DNA from: an uncultured candidate division WPS-2 bacterium
GTDB taxonomy: Bacteria; Vulcanimicrobiota; Vulcanimicrobiia; Vulcanimicrobiales; Vulcanimicrobiaceae
NCBI GenBank assembly: GCA_937927945.1
Contig: CALEYW010000046.1
Location: 148,962 to 212,961, forward strand
Length of the DNA: 64,000 nucleotides
Direction of reading: 5' to 3'
The notes below the pieces were generated by a model, which searched no databases, had not been told where the DNA came from, and saw only the letters and a program-made list of their open reading frames with translations. This document shows positions 26,411 through 34,136 of the stretch, one piece after another; positions within the stretch are counted from its first letter, which is position 1, and every line of letters begins with the position of its first letter. The translations under genes were made by a program, and so were the position numbers.

Positions 26411-26503
26411 ATGGTACAAGCAACGGACATGTTCCGCGACCGCCTGCACCGACCGCCGAGGAGCCCCATGCATTCCGCATCGGGTTCGCTTCGCGCTGGG
26501 TGA
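26411..26503 (+). CDS. Possible 30-aa leader ORF inside a structured RNA
   Basis: A short frame from ATG 26411 to TGA 26501-26503 (MVQATDMFRDRLHRPPRSPM at its start). It ends in the loop side of the hairpin at 26483-26512, an arrangement that would suit translation-dependent attenuation of the GNAT gene at 26576. There is no clear ribosome-binding site and no run of a single amino acid, so it may be chance. Confidence 0.2.
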   Translation: MVQATDMFRDRLHRPPRSPMHSASGSLRAG

Positions 26504-26562
26504 AGACGAACCGGACGACAGAACTGCATGGGCGCGCCGACGGACGGCGCGCTTTTTCTTTT
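26464..26562 (+). ncRNA. Structured RNA with intrinsic terminator (leader or sRNA candidate)
   Basis: CCCATGCA (26465-26472) pairs with TGCATGGG (26525-26532). Inside it GGTTCG-CTTC (26483-26492) pairs with GAAG-A-CGAACC (26502-26512), with one bulged A. The outer stem shares one base with the terminator stem that follows. The T-run ends 14 bases before the GNAT start codon, so read-through would be needed to express that gene from this promoter. I match it to no known riboswitch class. It could also be a free small RNA. Confidence 0.5.
26532..26562 (+). terminator. Intrinsic terminator upstream of GNAT gene
   Basis: Perfect 8-bp stem GCGCGCCG/CGGCGCGC with loop ACGGA, followed by TTTTTCTTTT. 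It lies between the divergent acyl-CoA ligase start and the GNAT start, so it terminates a plus-strand transcript that has no conventional gene. Confidence 0.8.
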
Positions 26563-26575
26563 GTTGGAGCCATCC

Positions 26576-27043
26576 ATGGTAGAACCGTACGGCCGCGTCC
26601 ATCTGCGGCAAGCCGATCGTTTCGATGTTGCCGCCCTCGCCAGACTGCGCGTCGAAGCGCTCGTCGAGATGGATTTGCTTGCGCCGGCCGACTGCGCGAC
26701 GTTCACGCCGCGCGCGCTGGCGGAATTGTGGCGCCTCTACACGACCGACTCGGCCGCGTCGTGGCTGCTGTGCGCCGACGGCGTCGCTGTCGGATGCGCG
26801 TCCGTCGTCTTCTGGCAGCGTCTGCCGTATCCGGGCACGTCGCTGCACGCCGAGCTCGCGGGAGTCTACGTTGCGCCGGAGTACCGTCGCCGCGGCTATG
26901 CTTCCGAACTGATCTCCGAGACGCTGGCTACCGCCCGCGCGCGCGGCGTCCGGCGCATCGTGCTGCAGCCGACGGCGCAGAACCGCGCGCTCTACCGGGG
27001 CTTCGGGTTCGACGACTCCGGACAACTCCGGCTCTCGCCGTGA
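26576..27043 (+). CDS. GNAT family N-acetyltransferase
   Basis: A 155-aa GNAT from ATG 26576 (TTGGAG six bases upstream). The acetyl-CoA loop is YRRRGYASEL after the strand AELAGVYVAPE; the C-terminus NRALYRGFGFDDSGQLRL is typical. The substrate is unknown. Its RBS lies just after the intrinsic terminator, so expression may depend on anti-termination or on a promoter within the T-run region. Confidence 0.87.
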   Translation: MVEPYGRVHLRQADRFDVAALARLRVEALVEMDLLAPADCATFTPRALAELWRLYTTDSAASWLLCADGVAVGCASVVFWQRLPYPGTSLHAELAGVYVAPEYRRRGYASELISETLATARARGVRRIVLQPTAQNRALYRGFGFDDSGQLRLSP

Positions 27044-27060
27044 ACGGACCCGGACGGTCG

Positions 27061-27363
27061 TCAGGGTCCGATCGTGCGCGCGAGCGGCGCGGGCAGCGGC
27101 AGTTCGACCAGCGTCAGGAACTCCGCCGCCAGCGAGAGCGTTTCGAGGCCGAGCCCGATGATCTGCACGCCGACGACCTCGCCCGCGGCATCGTAGTCCG
27201 CGATCAGGAGCGGGGCGGCGTCGAACGTGCGTCCGAACGGTATCGCACCGAGCCTCCCCGTACGGCCGCGCGCGACGCCGACTTGGCGCACGATCTCTCC
27301 CGACGGACGATAACTCACGTACGCCGTCGAGAGGTCACGGTCAATGCAGAATTGAGGGGTCAT
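27061..27363 (-). CDS. DUF2283-like protein
   Basis: A 100-aa product from ATG 27363. The pattern CIDRDLSTAYVSYRPSGEIV followed by LLIADYDAAGEVVGVQIIG matches DUF2283 proteins (small beta-rich, function unknown, often near toxin-antitoxin genes). No partner toxin is seen beside it. The 195 bp to the next gene hold a short hairpin (GCAGG/CCTGC near 27402-27417) and no gene. Confidence 0.7.
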   Translation of the reverse strand: MTPQFCIDRDLSTAYVSYRPSGEIVRQVGVARGRTGRLGAIPFGRTFDAAPLLIADYDAAGEVVGVQIIGLGLETLSLAAEFLTLVELPLPAPLARTIGP

Positions 27364-27558
27364 CGGAAACCCGCTTCCACCGGGGAATGCATCGCAACGC
27401 GCAGGCATGTAACCTGCGGCCGCGCGTCGCCGTGTCGCTTGCGCAATACGGCGAAAGAATGGTAGCACAGCGCCCGGCATGTCACGTACGGCCACCCGCT
27501 CGTTCGCACGCCCAGCGGAAGGACCGGGGAACGCACGGCGCGAGCCGAAGCAGCTAGC

Positions 27559-28680
27559 GTGAGTTCCACGATCGCGCGTGAACCCGGCGTCACGCCGGCG
27601 AATCCCGACTTCGATCCGATCGAGTACTATACCGATCAATCCTGGGGTGACGGGCTTCCGATCGTCCCGCCGACGCCCGCCAAAGTCGCCGCAGCCGTTG
27701 CCGCGCTGGGCGGCGAGCCGGACTTCGCGGAAGCGGTCGTTCCGCCGCGCCGTGGAACGCTCACCCGCGAAGTGCTGGCCATCAACATGGTCATGGCCGG
27801 CTGCAAGCCGGAGTACGCGCCGGTCGTGCGCGCTGCCATGCTTGCACTCTGTAGCAAAGCGTTCAATCTGAACGGTGTTCAAGCGACGACGCACATGGCC
27901 GGACCGCTGCTGATCGTGAACGGGCCGGTGCGCACGCAGATCGGCATGAATGCCGGAGCGAACGTCTTCGGTTCGGGCAATCGGGCCAACGCGACGATCG
28001 GCCGGGCGATTCGCCTGATCTTGCTGACCGTCGGCGGTGCGATACCCGGCGACCTCGACAAGAGCACGCTGGGTCATCCCGGCAAGTACACGTATTGCAT
28101 CGCGGAAAACGAAGAGCTCAGCCCCTGGGCGCCCTATCACGTCGAGCACGGCATGGCGCCCGAAGACAGCGCGGTGTTCGTCATCGCGGCCGAACCGCCG
28201 CACAGCGTAGTGAACCACGTCGCGAACGACGCGCAGGGCGTGCTCGACAGCATGGTCTCGGCGATGAGCACGATCGCCCACAACAACGCGGTGGCGGGCG
28301 GTTCGTGCGCGGTCGTGATCGGCCCCGAACACGCGGCGACGATCGCGGCGAGCGGTTTCACGCGCCGCGACGTGCGCAACTACTTGTGGTACAACGCGAC
28401 CAACGCATGGGAGGCGGTCAGTTTCGGCGATCGCTACGCCGCCGGAGGCAAGGTCTACAACAAGGCGTTGCCGGCCTGGTACAAACGCGAGCGCGGCGCG
28501 CGCATCCCGATCGTGCCGAGCGCCGACGACATCCATCTCTTCGTCGCCGGCGGCGCCGCGGGCCGCTTCTCCGCGTTCATCCCGGGCTGGGGCCGCATGA
28601 CCAGCCCCGTCTTGCTCAAAATCGACGGCACCGAAGCCCCCGGCGGGCCGGCCTGCGTCGACGGAACCTGCGCGCTTTAA
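27559..28680 (+). CDS. Conserved protein preceding the UGSC selenoprotein
   Basis: A 373-aa cytoplasmic protein from GTG 27559. I recognise no catalytic motif. Visible features are the N-terminal DQSWGDGLPIVPPTPAKV, a glycine-rich central region (NGPVRTQIGMNAGANVFG) and a C-terminal cysteine pair in GGPACVDGTCAL. It sits 17 bases ahead of a UGSC-family selenoprotein gene on the same strand and is very probably co-transcribed, suggesting a redox partner or subunit. The C-terminal ACVDGTC could exchange disulfides with the Sec centre; that is inference only. Confidence 0.75.
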   Translation: MSSTIAREPGVTPANPDFDPIEYYTDQSWGDGLPIVPPTPAKVAAAVAALGGEPDFAEAVVPPRRGTLTREVLAINMVMAGCKPEYAPVVRAAMLALCSKAFNLNGVQATTHMAGPLLIVNGPVRTQIGMNAGANVFGSGNRANATIGRAIRLILLTVGGAIPGDLDKSTLGHPGKYTYCIAENEELSPWAPYHVEHGMAPEDSAVFVIAAEPPHSVVNHVANDAQGVLDSMVSAMSTIAHNNAVAGGSCAVVIGPEHAATIAASGFTRRDVRNYLWYNATNAWEAVSFGDRYAAGGKVYNKALPAWYKRERGARIPIVPSADDIHLFVAGGAAGRFSAFIPGWGRMTSPVLLKIDGTEAPGGPACVDGTCAL

Positions 28681-28697
28681 AACGAGGAGTCTTTTCT

Positions 28698-29249
28698 GTG
28701 TTGAACGTGGCCCCTGGGCTCTCCGAAATTCCGCTGTACGATCCGCGCGGCACGATCGACGCGGAGCGGCGCGAGCCTGCGCCGCGCATCGGGTCGCTCG
28801 GCGGTCTGCGCGTCGCGGTGCTCGACAACACGAAGTGGAACGGCTGGAAGCTGCTGGACCGCACGATGGCGATTCTCGCGGAAGAGACGGCGTTCGCGTC
28901 GGTGCGGCGGTACAAGAAAGAGGGCTTCTCCGTGGTCGCCGACGACGAGCTGCTGGCGCGCATCGCCGCGGAGAACGACATCGCGATCACCGGCATCGGT
29001 GATTGAGGCAGCTGCACGTCGTGCTGTACGTACGACGCCGTCCGGCTCGAGGAATCGGGGATTCCGACCGCCGTCATCGTCACCACCGTCTTCGAGCACG
29101 AAGCCCTCGTGCAGCGCACCGCGCTCGGTATGGAAGCGCTCGAGCCGGTCGTGGTCAGCCATCCGTTGAGCACGATCACCGCCGAACAGCTCGACGCACG
29201 TGCCAGAGAAGCTGCCCCGCAAGTCCGCGCGAGGTGGCTCGGCCGCTGA
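28698..29249 (+). CDS. UGSC-family selenoprotein (in-frame TGA as selenocysteine)
   Basis: A 183-aa protein from GTG 28698 with GAGGAG eight bases upstream. At codon 103 (29004-29006) the frame meets TGA, giving the text ITGIGD-U-GSCTSC. This is the UGSC motif that names the family, where U is selenocysteine or cysteine. The frame continues for 80 further codons with normal codon usage (AVIVTTVFEHEALVQ, VVSHPLSTI) to TGA 29247. The bases after the TGA can fold (GCAC/GTGC around 29014-29024), as a bacterial SECIS needs, but I cannot verify a SECIS. The biochemical role is unknown, probably redox. Standard callers will report a truncated 102-aa gene. Confidence 0.85.
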
Positions 29250-29250
29250 A

Positions 29251-29822
29251 CTATCGGCCGCCCCACTCCCAGAAGTGCGTTCGCACCGGCGCGCTCGTGT
29301 CGAATGCGCGGGAAGAAGGGTAGGGAAGGCGGCGCAGCTCCGGCCGCTCCGCTACCCGCAGGTTCTCTGCGGAGATCGTCGCGCGGTTGCCGTGCCAACC
29401 CTTGGCGAGATCCTCAGGCGCAAACTGCCGACCAAGATACTTCACGCGCCTTGCGCCTCGCTCAGCATCACGTAATGGCGCAGGACGAAGTCGACCGGAA
29501 ACACCCGCGGGTTGCCGGCCAGCAGGTGACCGCCTGCGTCTCCGTAGTGCAGTCCGGAGTCGCGTCGCCACGCGCGCATCAAACGCGGGTAGAACGGTTC
29601 GAAAAAGTCGTACGTGTCCATGGACGCAGCGTACTCCTCCACCGCGAAATCCTCGCCCGAGCGCGGAACGAACGCAAATTCGTGAAAGTTGACGCAGGTG
29701 TATCCCGCCGCATCGGCGCCGGCGATCGCCTCGCGCAACGTGCCGCCGGCGCCCGGCGGGGTGAGCCACTCGTCCGCATCGGCGTGGACGATCCAGTCGT
29801 ACGGCGCAGCTGCGGCGATCAA
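29251..29822 (-). pseudogene. Glycosyltransferase family 2 remnant, truncated and frameshifted
   Basis: The segment PYDWIVHADADEWLTPP carries the DxD of GT2 enzymes, and RHYVMLSEAQ plus, in another frame, VKYLGRQFAPEDLAKGWHGN match the C-terminal part of the same protein. The frame is lost near 29440, equivalent to one missing base between CAA and GG. The first 80-100 residues expected before the DxD are absent; upstream in the same frame is the stop of another remnant. Either a true pseudogene or assembly error; there are several breaks in 1 kb. Confidence 0.65.
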
Positions 29823-29846
29823 GGCAGACGATCGCGAGGGCGGACG

Positions 29847-30220
29847 TCACGGCGCCAGCATTTCGGTGATCTCCGCCGCCAACTCGGCCTCGATCGCGTC
29901 GGCATGCGCGCGCAGGTTGGCGGCGATCGCGCCGCAGAGCGTCGCGTCGCGAACCCCCTCCGTCAAGCGCTTGCGGCGCCGCTCATAGCGTCCGCTCTCT
30001 TCGAGCTCTTCGGGGCGCACGAGGAATTCCAGCGCGTCGTATTGCGAGAAGAACACCTCGCGCTCGTCACGCCGGTTGAACTCCGCTCGGGAAGAACTCG
30101 TCGATCACGAGGTGCGGAAAGGGACTCCGCTCGAGCGGAGTTCGCGCGAGACGCGACGCGACGTGACGCCGCAACGCCGCGACGTGATCGCGGGCCGGAT
30201 CGTCGCTCTCGCCTTCCATC
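29847..30220 (-). pseudogene. Oxygenase-like remnant, frameshifted
   Basis: From ATG 30220 the frame reads to SPFPHLVIDEFFP, like the start of 2OG-Fe(II) oxygenase-type proteins. It then stops in a wrong frame near 30067. Coding resumes two bases shifted (RAEFNRRDEREVFFSQYDAL) and ends EITEMLAP at 29847. The joined product would be about 120 aa, shorter than an intact oxygenase, and lacks the HxD iron site. Family assignment is tentative. Confidence 0.45.
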
Positions 30221-30269
30221 GGCGGGACCGTTCGACGTCGGGACTCGAGGCGACTCTCGGCCGAAGACC

Positions 30270-30566
30270 TCAGCCGCCGGCCATCGCCCCGACGATCAGC
30301 AGGGGCTCGCTTCCGCTCGTCACCGCCTCGGGAAGCGCGGTGTCCGGTGGTTCGTGCGAGAGATCCTGACCGCACGCGAAGAACCTCACGAACGGGCGGC
30401 GCCGCTGCGTGACGTGATCGCGGATCGTCCCACGCAGCATCGGATAACTTGCCTCGAGCGCGTCGAGAACCGTACGGTGCGTCGTCGGACCATCGACGTG
30501 CAGCGCGACTTCTCCGGCGACGCGCGCCAGCGTTCGCAGATGCGCGGGCAGCACGACCCGAATCAC
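30270..30566 (-). CDS. ThiS/MoaD-like ubiquitin-fold protein
   Basis: A 98-aa beta-grasp protein from GTG 30566, ending in AMAGG. The C-terminal Gly-Gly is what ThiS/MoaD/ubiquitin-like carriers use for adenylation and thiocarboxylate or conjugate formation. N-terminal RVVLPAHLRTLARVAGEVAL and central ALEASYPMLRGTI fit MoaD-type proteins. It overlaps the Asp-box propeller gene by four bases, so the two are coupled. No E1-like or molybdopterin genes are nearby, so the pathway is unknown. Confidence 0.82.
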   Translation of the reverse strand: MIRVVLPAHLRTLARVAGEVALHVDGPTTHRTVLDALEASYPMLRGTIRDHVTQRRRPFVRFFACGQDLSHEPPDTALPEAVTSGSEPLLIVGAMAGG

Positions 30567-31678
30567 GGCAGCGTCTGCACTTCGACGGAGAGGACGGCCG
30601 GAAGATCGCGCACGATCGGCGCCCAGCGCTCGCCGGAGTCGGCCGATACGTACACCGCGCCGCCGGTGGTTCCGAAATAGACGCCGCACGAATCGAGCGT
30701 GTCGACGGCCATCGCGTCGCGCAGCACGTTGACGTAGCAGTTCTCTTGCGGCAGTCCGTTCGTCAGCGCTTCCCAGGCGTTCCCGCCCGTGCGGCTGCGG
30801 TACACGCGCAGTTTTCCATCGGGCGGGAAATGTTCGGAGTCGCTCTTGATCGGGATGACGTAGATCGTGTCGGGCTCGTGCGCGTGAACTTGGATCGGGA
30901 ACCCGAAGTCGGACGGCAGGTTGCCGCTGATCTCGCGCCACGAATCGCCCGCGTCGTCGCTGCGCATGACGTCCCAGTGCTTCTGCATGAACAGCACGCT
31001 GGGCCGCGACGGGTGCATGGCGATGCGGTGCACGCAGTGGCCGACCTCCGCGTTCGGGTCGGGGATGCCCTCGGAGTGCAGGCCGCGGTTGATCGGACGC
31101 CACGTCGTGCCGCCGTCGTCGGTCCGGAACGCGCCCGCGGCCGAGATCGCGACGTACATCCGCGCGGCATCGGAAGGATCGAGCACGATCGTGTGCAGAC
31201 ACATCCCGCCGGCGCCCGGCTGCCAGGAAGCGCCGGAGGAGTGTTCGCGCAGCCCGGCGAGCTCGTGCCACGTCGTCCCGCCGTCGATCGTGCGGAACAG
31301 CGCCGCGTCCTCGACCCCGGCGTAGACGGTATCCGGATCGGTGAGCGACGGCTCGAGATGCCAGACGCGCGCAAACTCCCACGGATGCGGCGTGCCGTCG
31401 TACCATTGGTGTGTGCCGGGGACGCTCGCGTAGGCGAAGCCGTTCCCGACCTGTTCCCAGCTCGCTCCGCCGTCGCTCGAGCGCTGGATGATCTGTCCGA
31501 ACCAGCCGGTGGACTGCGAGGCGTACAACCGGTTCGGATCGGCCGGCGAGCCCTTGAGGTGATAGATCTCCCAGCCCGCAAAGTGCGGGCCGCCGATCTC
31601 CCACCGTTCACGCTTCGCGTCGGAGGTCAACACGAACGCGCCCTTGCGCGTTCCGACCAACACCCGTACACCGCTCAT
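30563..31678 (-). CDS. Asp-box (BNR) beta-propeller protein
   Basis: A 371-aa propeller with six Asp-box repeats: SSDGGASWEQ, TIDGGTTWHE, TDDGGTTWRP, SDDAGDSWRE, SRTGGNAWEA and SADSGERWAP. There is no signal peptide (it begins MSGVRVLVGTRKGAFVLTSD), so unlike sialidases it appears cytoplasmic. AAGGAG lies seven bases before the ATG. It is coupled to the ThiS-like gene and lies 72 bases downstream of hypB. Function unknown; sialidase activity is doubtful because no arginine triad is evident. Confidence 0.85.
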   Translation of the reverse strand: MSGVRVLVGTRKGAFVLTSDAKRERWEIGGPHFAGWEIYHLKGSPADPNRLYASQSTGWFGQIIQRSSDGGASWEQVGNGFAYASVPGTHQWYDGTPHPWEFARVWHLEPSLTDPDTVYAGVEDAALFRTIDGGTTWHELAGLREHSSGASWQPGAGGMCLHTIVLDPSDAARMYVAISAAGAFRTDDGGTTWRPINRGLHSEGIPDPNAEVGHCVHRIAMHPSRPSVLFMQKHWDVMRSDDAGDSWREISGNLPSDFGFPIQVHAHEPDTIYVIPIKSDSEHFPPDGKLRVYRSRTGGNAWEALTNGLPQENCYVNVLRDAMAVDTLDSCGVYFGTTGGAVYVSADSGERWAPIVRDLPAVLSVEVQTLP

Positions 31679-31750
31679 CCATCGCTCCTTACCGATTGGC
31701 TCTTCGCCGCTACTACGGCGCGCGCCGCGAAGCTCCCCGGTGAGCGGCGA

Positions 31751-32437
31751 TCACCGCACGCTGAGCGCGCGCGCCGACGTCTTCCGTTCGATCTGCGTCT
31801 CGAGGAGCGCGATCCAGCCGTCCATGCCGGCGCCGGTGCGGGCCGAGGTCTCGAGGATCGAAATGCCGGGGTTCACCTGCCCGATGCTCGCGTAGGCGGC
31901 GTCGCGATCGAAACCTACGGCGTCGGCGATGTCGATCTTGGTGATGACGGCGAGCTGCGCCGTGTTGAACGCCAGCGGATACTTGAGGGGCTTGTCTTCC
32001 CCCTCGGTCACCGAGAAGACGACGACGCGCAGGTCCTCGCCCAAATCGTACTCGGCCGGGCAGATCAGGTTCCCGACGTTCTCGATGAACAGCGCGTCGA
32101 GCCGGCCAGGTTCCCATCGCTCGAGCGCGCGGCCGATCATGTCGGCATCGAGCCGGCATTCGGCGGCCGTCGTGATCTGCCTCACCGGAGCGCCGCTCTC
32201 CGCCAGCCGGCGCGCATCGTTGTCCGTCGCTTGATCGCCGACGAGCGCGCCGACGCGGCGGCGTCCCGAAAGGCGGGCGAGCGTCTGCTGCAAGAGCGTC
32301 GTCTTCCCCGAACCTGGACTCGAAAGAAGATTGACGACGAGCGTGCCGGACGCGGCGAAGCGCGCGCGCAAACCGTCCGCCAGCGCATCGTTCTTGCGCA
32401 GGATGCTCTGCTCGATCGAGACGACGCGATACTTCAC
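31751..32437 (-). CDS. hypB: Hydrogenase nickel-incorporation GTPase
   Basis: A 228-aa GTPase delivering nickel with HypA to the hydrogenase large subunit. G1 loop LLSSPGSGKTTLLQ, GDQATDNDARRL, the metal block TAAECRLDADMIG, ENVGNLICPAEYDLGED and ITKIDIAD are all intact. The His-rich nickel-storage N-terminus of some homologues is absent. GTG start (32437) overlaps the hypA stop by four bases. Confidence 0.96.
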   Translation of the reverse strand: MKYRVVSIEQSILRKNDALADGLRARFAASGTLVVNLLSSPGSGKTTLLQQTLARLSGRRRVGALVGDQATDNDARRLAESGAPVRQITTAAECRLDADMIGRALERWEPGRLDALFIENVGNLICPAEYDLGEDLRVVVFSVTEGEDKPLKYPLAFNTAQLAVITKIDIADAVGFDRDAAYASIGQVNPGISILETSARTGAGMDGWIALLETQIERKTSARALSVR

Positions 32438-32781
32438 TCGGGAACCTCCACGGCGACCAATTGCAGATCGCGGCCGCGCACGATGGTCGGACACGCGCTC
32501 GCGCACTCGGGACAGATCAATCCGCTCGCCGGACGCGGCGTGCGTTCGCACGCGCAACGTTCGCAGTAGACGACGAGCGGGACGTCGACGATCTTCAGCA
32601 TGCTGTCCGCTGCGAGCGTTCCGGCGCTCGCAAGCTTCCACGAAAATCGCAACGCGTCGGGCGCTATTCCGCTCAGCGCGCCGACGCGCACGTGCACCGC
32701 AAGGACTCGCTCGAATCCGTCGCGTGCCGCCGAATTCTGAATCCCTTCGATCAAACCGAGCGCGACCGACAACTCGTGCAT
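32434..32781 (-). CDS. hypA: Hydrogenase nickel metallochaperone
   Basis: 115 aa, beginning MHELSVALGL; the N-terminal His2-Glu-Leu binds nickel. The zinc domain has CERC and CPEC (about residues 72-75 and 88-91). AAGGA lies eight bases upstream. It is the first gene of the leftward hypA-hypB unit and is divergent from the hydrogenase structural genes. Confidence 0.96.
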   Translation of the reverse strand: MHELSVALGLIEGIQNSAARDGFERVLAVHVRVGALSGIAPDALRFSWKLASAGTLAADSMLKIVDVPLVVYCERCACERTPRPASGLICPECASACPTIVRGRDLQLVAVEVPE

Positions 32782-33065
32782 CCGCCATCCTTCCGCACCC
32801 TCGTGCGGTACCGGACACTTGCGCAAAATTCTGCATCGGGACTCACACCGGGCGGGGGTTGCGCATCGCCCCTGGTTCCGGTACGTTAACGTACGGACGG
32901 GGGGAGCGCAAGGGTCGACCATCGCCAACCTCGTACCGCGACGCTCTCGTTGCGCTGCACGCGCGCCGAGCGACCTGACGCAACACACCGCGTTCGCGCG
33001 ATCTGCCGCGACTCGTTCGCCCCCCGCACGGTGACTCCGCGACTCGATGTCAGAGGGACTCGCCG
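32782..33065 (+). promoter_or_regulatory. Divergent hypA/hydrogenase control region with 14-bp palindrome
   Basis: 284 bp without genes between hypA and the hydrogenase small subunit. It holds the perfect palindrome GTACGTTAACGTAC at 32881-32894, a good candidate operator for a dimeric regulator serving both directions. I see no convincing sigma-70 boxes. Confidence 0.5.
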
Positions 33066-34100
33066 ATGGCGCATGCGGCTTCCGAAACGCTCGTCAACGT
33101 TCTCTGGATCCCCGCCGGTCTGAGCTGCGACGGCGATTCCGTCGCATTGACCTCCGCAACGCAGCCGGCGATCGAAGAGATCGCGCTCGGCGCGTTGCCG
33201 GGGTTACCGAAGGTCAAGTTCCACTGGCCGCTGATCGAGTACAGCCTCGGCGGTGAGGAGTTCTTGCAAGCGTTTTTCGCCGCGGAGCGGGGTGAACTCG
33301 ATCCGTTCGTGCTCGTGATCGAAGGGTCGATCGCGAACGAGTCGATCAAGAAGGAAGGCTACTTCACCGGGTTCGGCAACGAGCCCGGGACCGATCAGCC
33401 GATCACGTTCGCGGGCTGGATCGACCGCCTCTCCCCCAAGGCGTGGGCGATCCTCGCCGCCGGTACGTGCGCGACGTACGGCGGCATTCACGCGATGGCG
33501 GGAAACCCCACCGGCGCGATGGGGATCCTCGACTATCTCGGCTGGGATTGGAAATCGAGCTCGGGCGTTCCGATCGTGTGCGTCCCCGGTTGCCCGACGC
33601 AGCCCGACAATCTGTCGGAGACGATCCTGTATTTGTTGTGGCAGGCGGCGGGCAACGCGCCGATGATTCCACTCGACGAAGCAGGCCGTCCGCAGTGGCT
33701 GTTCGGCGCCACCGTCCACGAAGGCTGCGACCGTGCGGGTTATTACGAGCAAGGCGATTTTGCGACGACGTACGACTCGCCGAAGTGCTTGGTGAAGCTA
33801 GGCTGCTGGGGGCCGGTCGTGAAGTGCAACGTGCCCAAACGCGGCTGGACCGGCGGCGTCGGCGGCTGTCCGAACGTCGGCGGGATCTGCATCGGCTGCA
33901 CGATGCCGGGCTTCCCGGACAAGTTCATGCCGTTCATGGACGAGCCGCCGGGAGCGAAGATCTCCTCGACCGTCAGCGGCATCTACGGCAACATGGTGCG
34001 AGGCCTGCGCCAGATCACTTTGAGCACGGTCGACAAAGAACCGAAGTGGCGCCACACAGGCAGCCAGCTGACCACCGGATACAAACCGCGCGCTTACTAG
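33066..34100 (+). CDS. hhyS: [NiFe]-hydrogenase small subunit, group 1h type
   Basis: Carries the iron-sulfur relay of an uptake hydrogenase. 344 aa with no Tat signal and no C-terminal anchor. The proximal-cluster motif is GLSCDGDSVAL (Cys21, Asp24); further cluster ligands are in AAGTCATYGG, VPGCPTQPDN, HEGCDRAGYY, KLGCWGPVVKCN and CPNVGGICIGC. The CDGDS start and missing Tat signal fit the group 1h (formerly group 5) atmospheric-H2 enzymes. AGAGGGA lies upstream of ATG 33066. Group assignment is by motif memory, not by a tree. Confidence 0.92.
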   Translation: MAHAASETLVNVLWIPAGLSCDGDSVALTSATQPAIEEIALGALPGLPKVKFHWPLIEYSLGGEEFLQAFFAAERGELDPFVLVIEGSIANESIKKEGYFTGFGNEPGTDQPITFAGWIDRLSPKAWAILAAGTCATYGGIHAMAGNPTGAMGILDYLGWDWKSSSGVPIVCVPGCPTQPDNLSETILYLLWQAAGNAPMIPLDEAGRPQWLFGATVHEGCDRAGYYEQGDFATTYDSPKCLVKLGCWGPVVKCNVPKRGWTGGVGGCPNVGGICIGCTMPGFPDKFMPFMDEPPGAKISSTVSGIYGNMVRGLRQITLSTVDKEPKWRHTGSQLTTGYKPRAY

Positions 34101-34136
34101 CGCTTCTCACCACGTCGGTTGGAGAGGGGAACGCCT

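Noticed and set aside
29147..29247. Selenoprotein C-terminal part as a separate small gene
   Set aside because: No ribosome site or start near its beginning, and it joins the upstream frame exactly at the UGSC motif.
29003..29323. A 106-codon ORF starting inside the selenoprotein stop region
   Set aside because: Different frame from the UGSC reading, Arg/His-rich, and it crosses the convergent pseudogene.
30563..31678. Propeller protein as a sialidase
   Set aside because: Asp-boxes are structural; no signal peptide and no catalytic Arg triad or Tyr/Glu pair could be identified.
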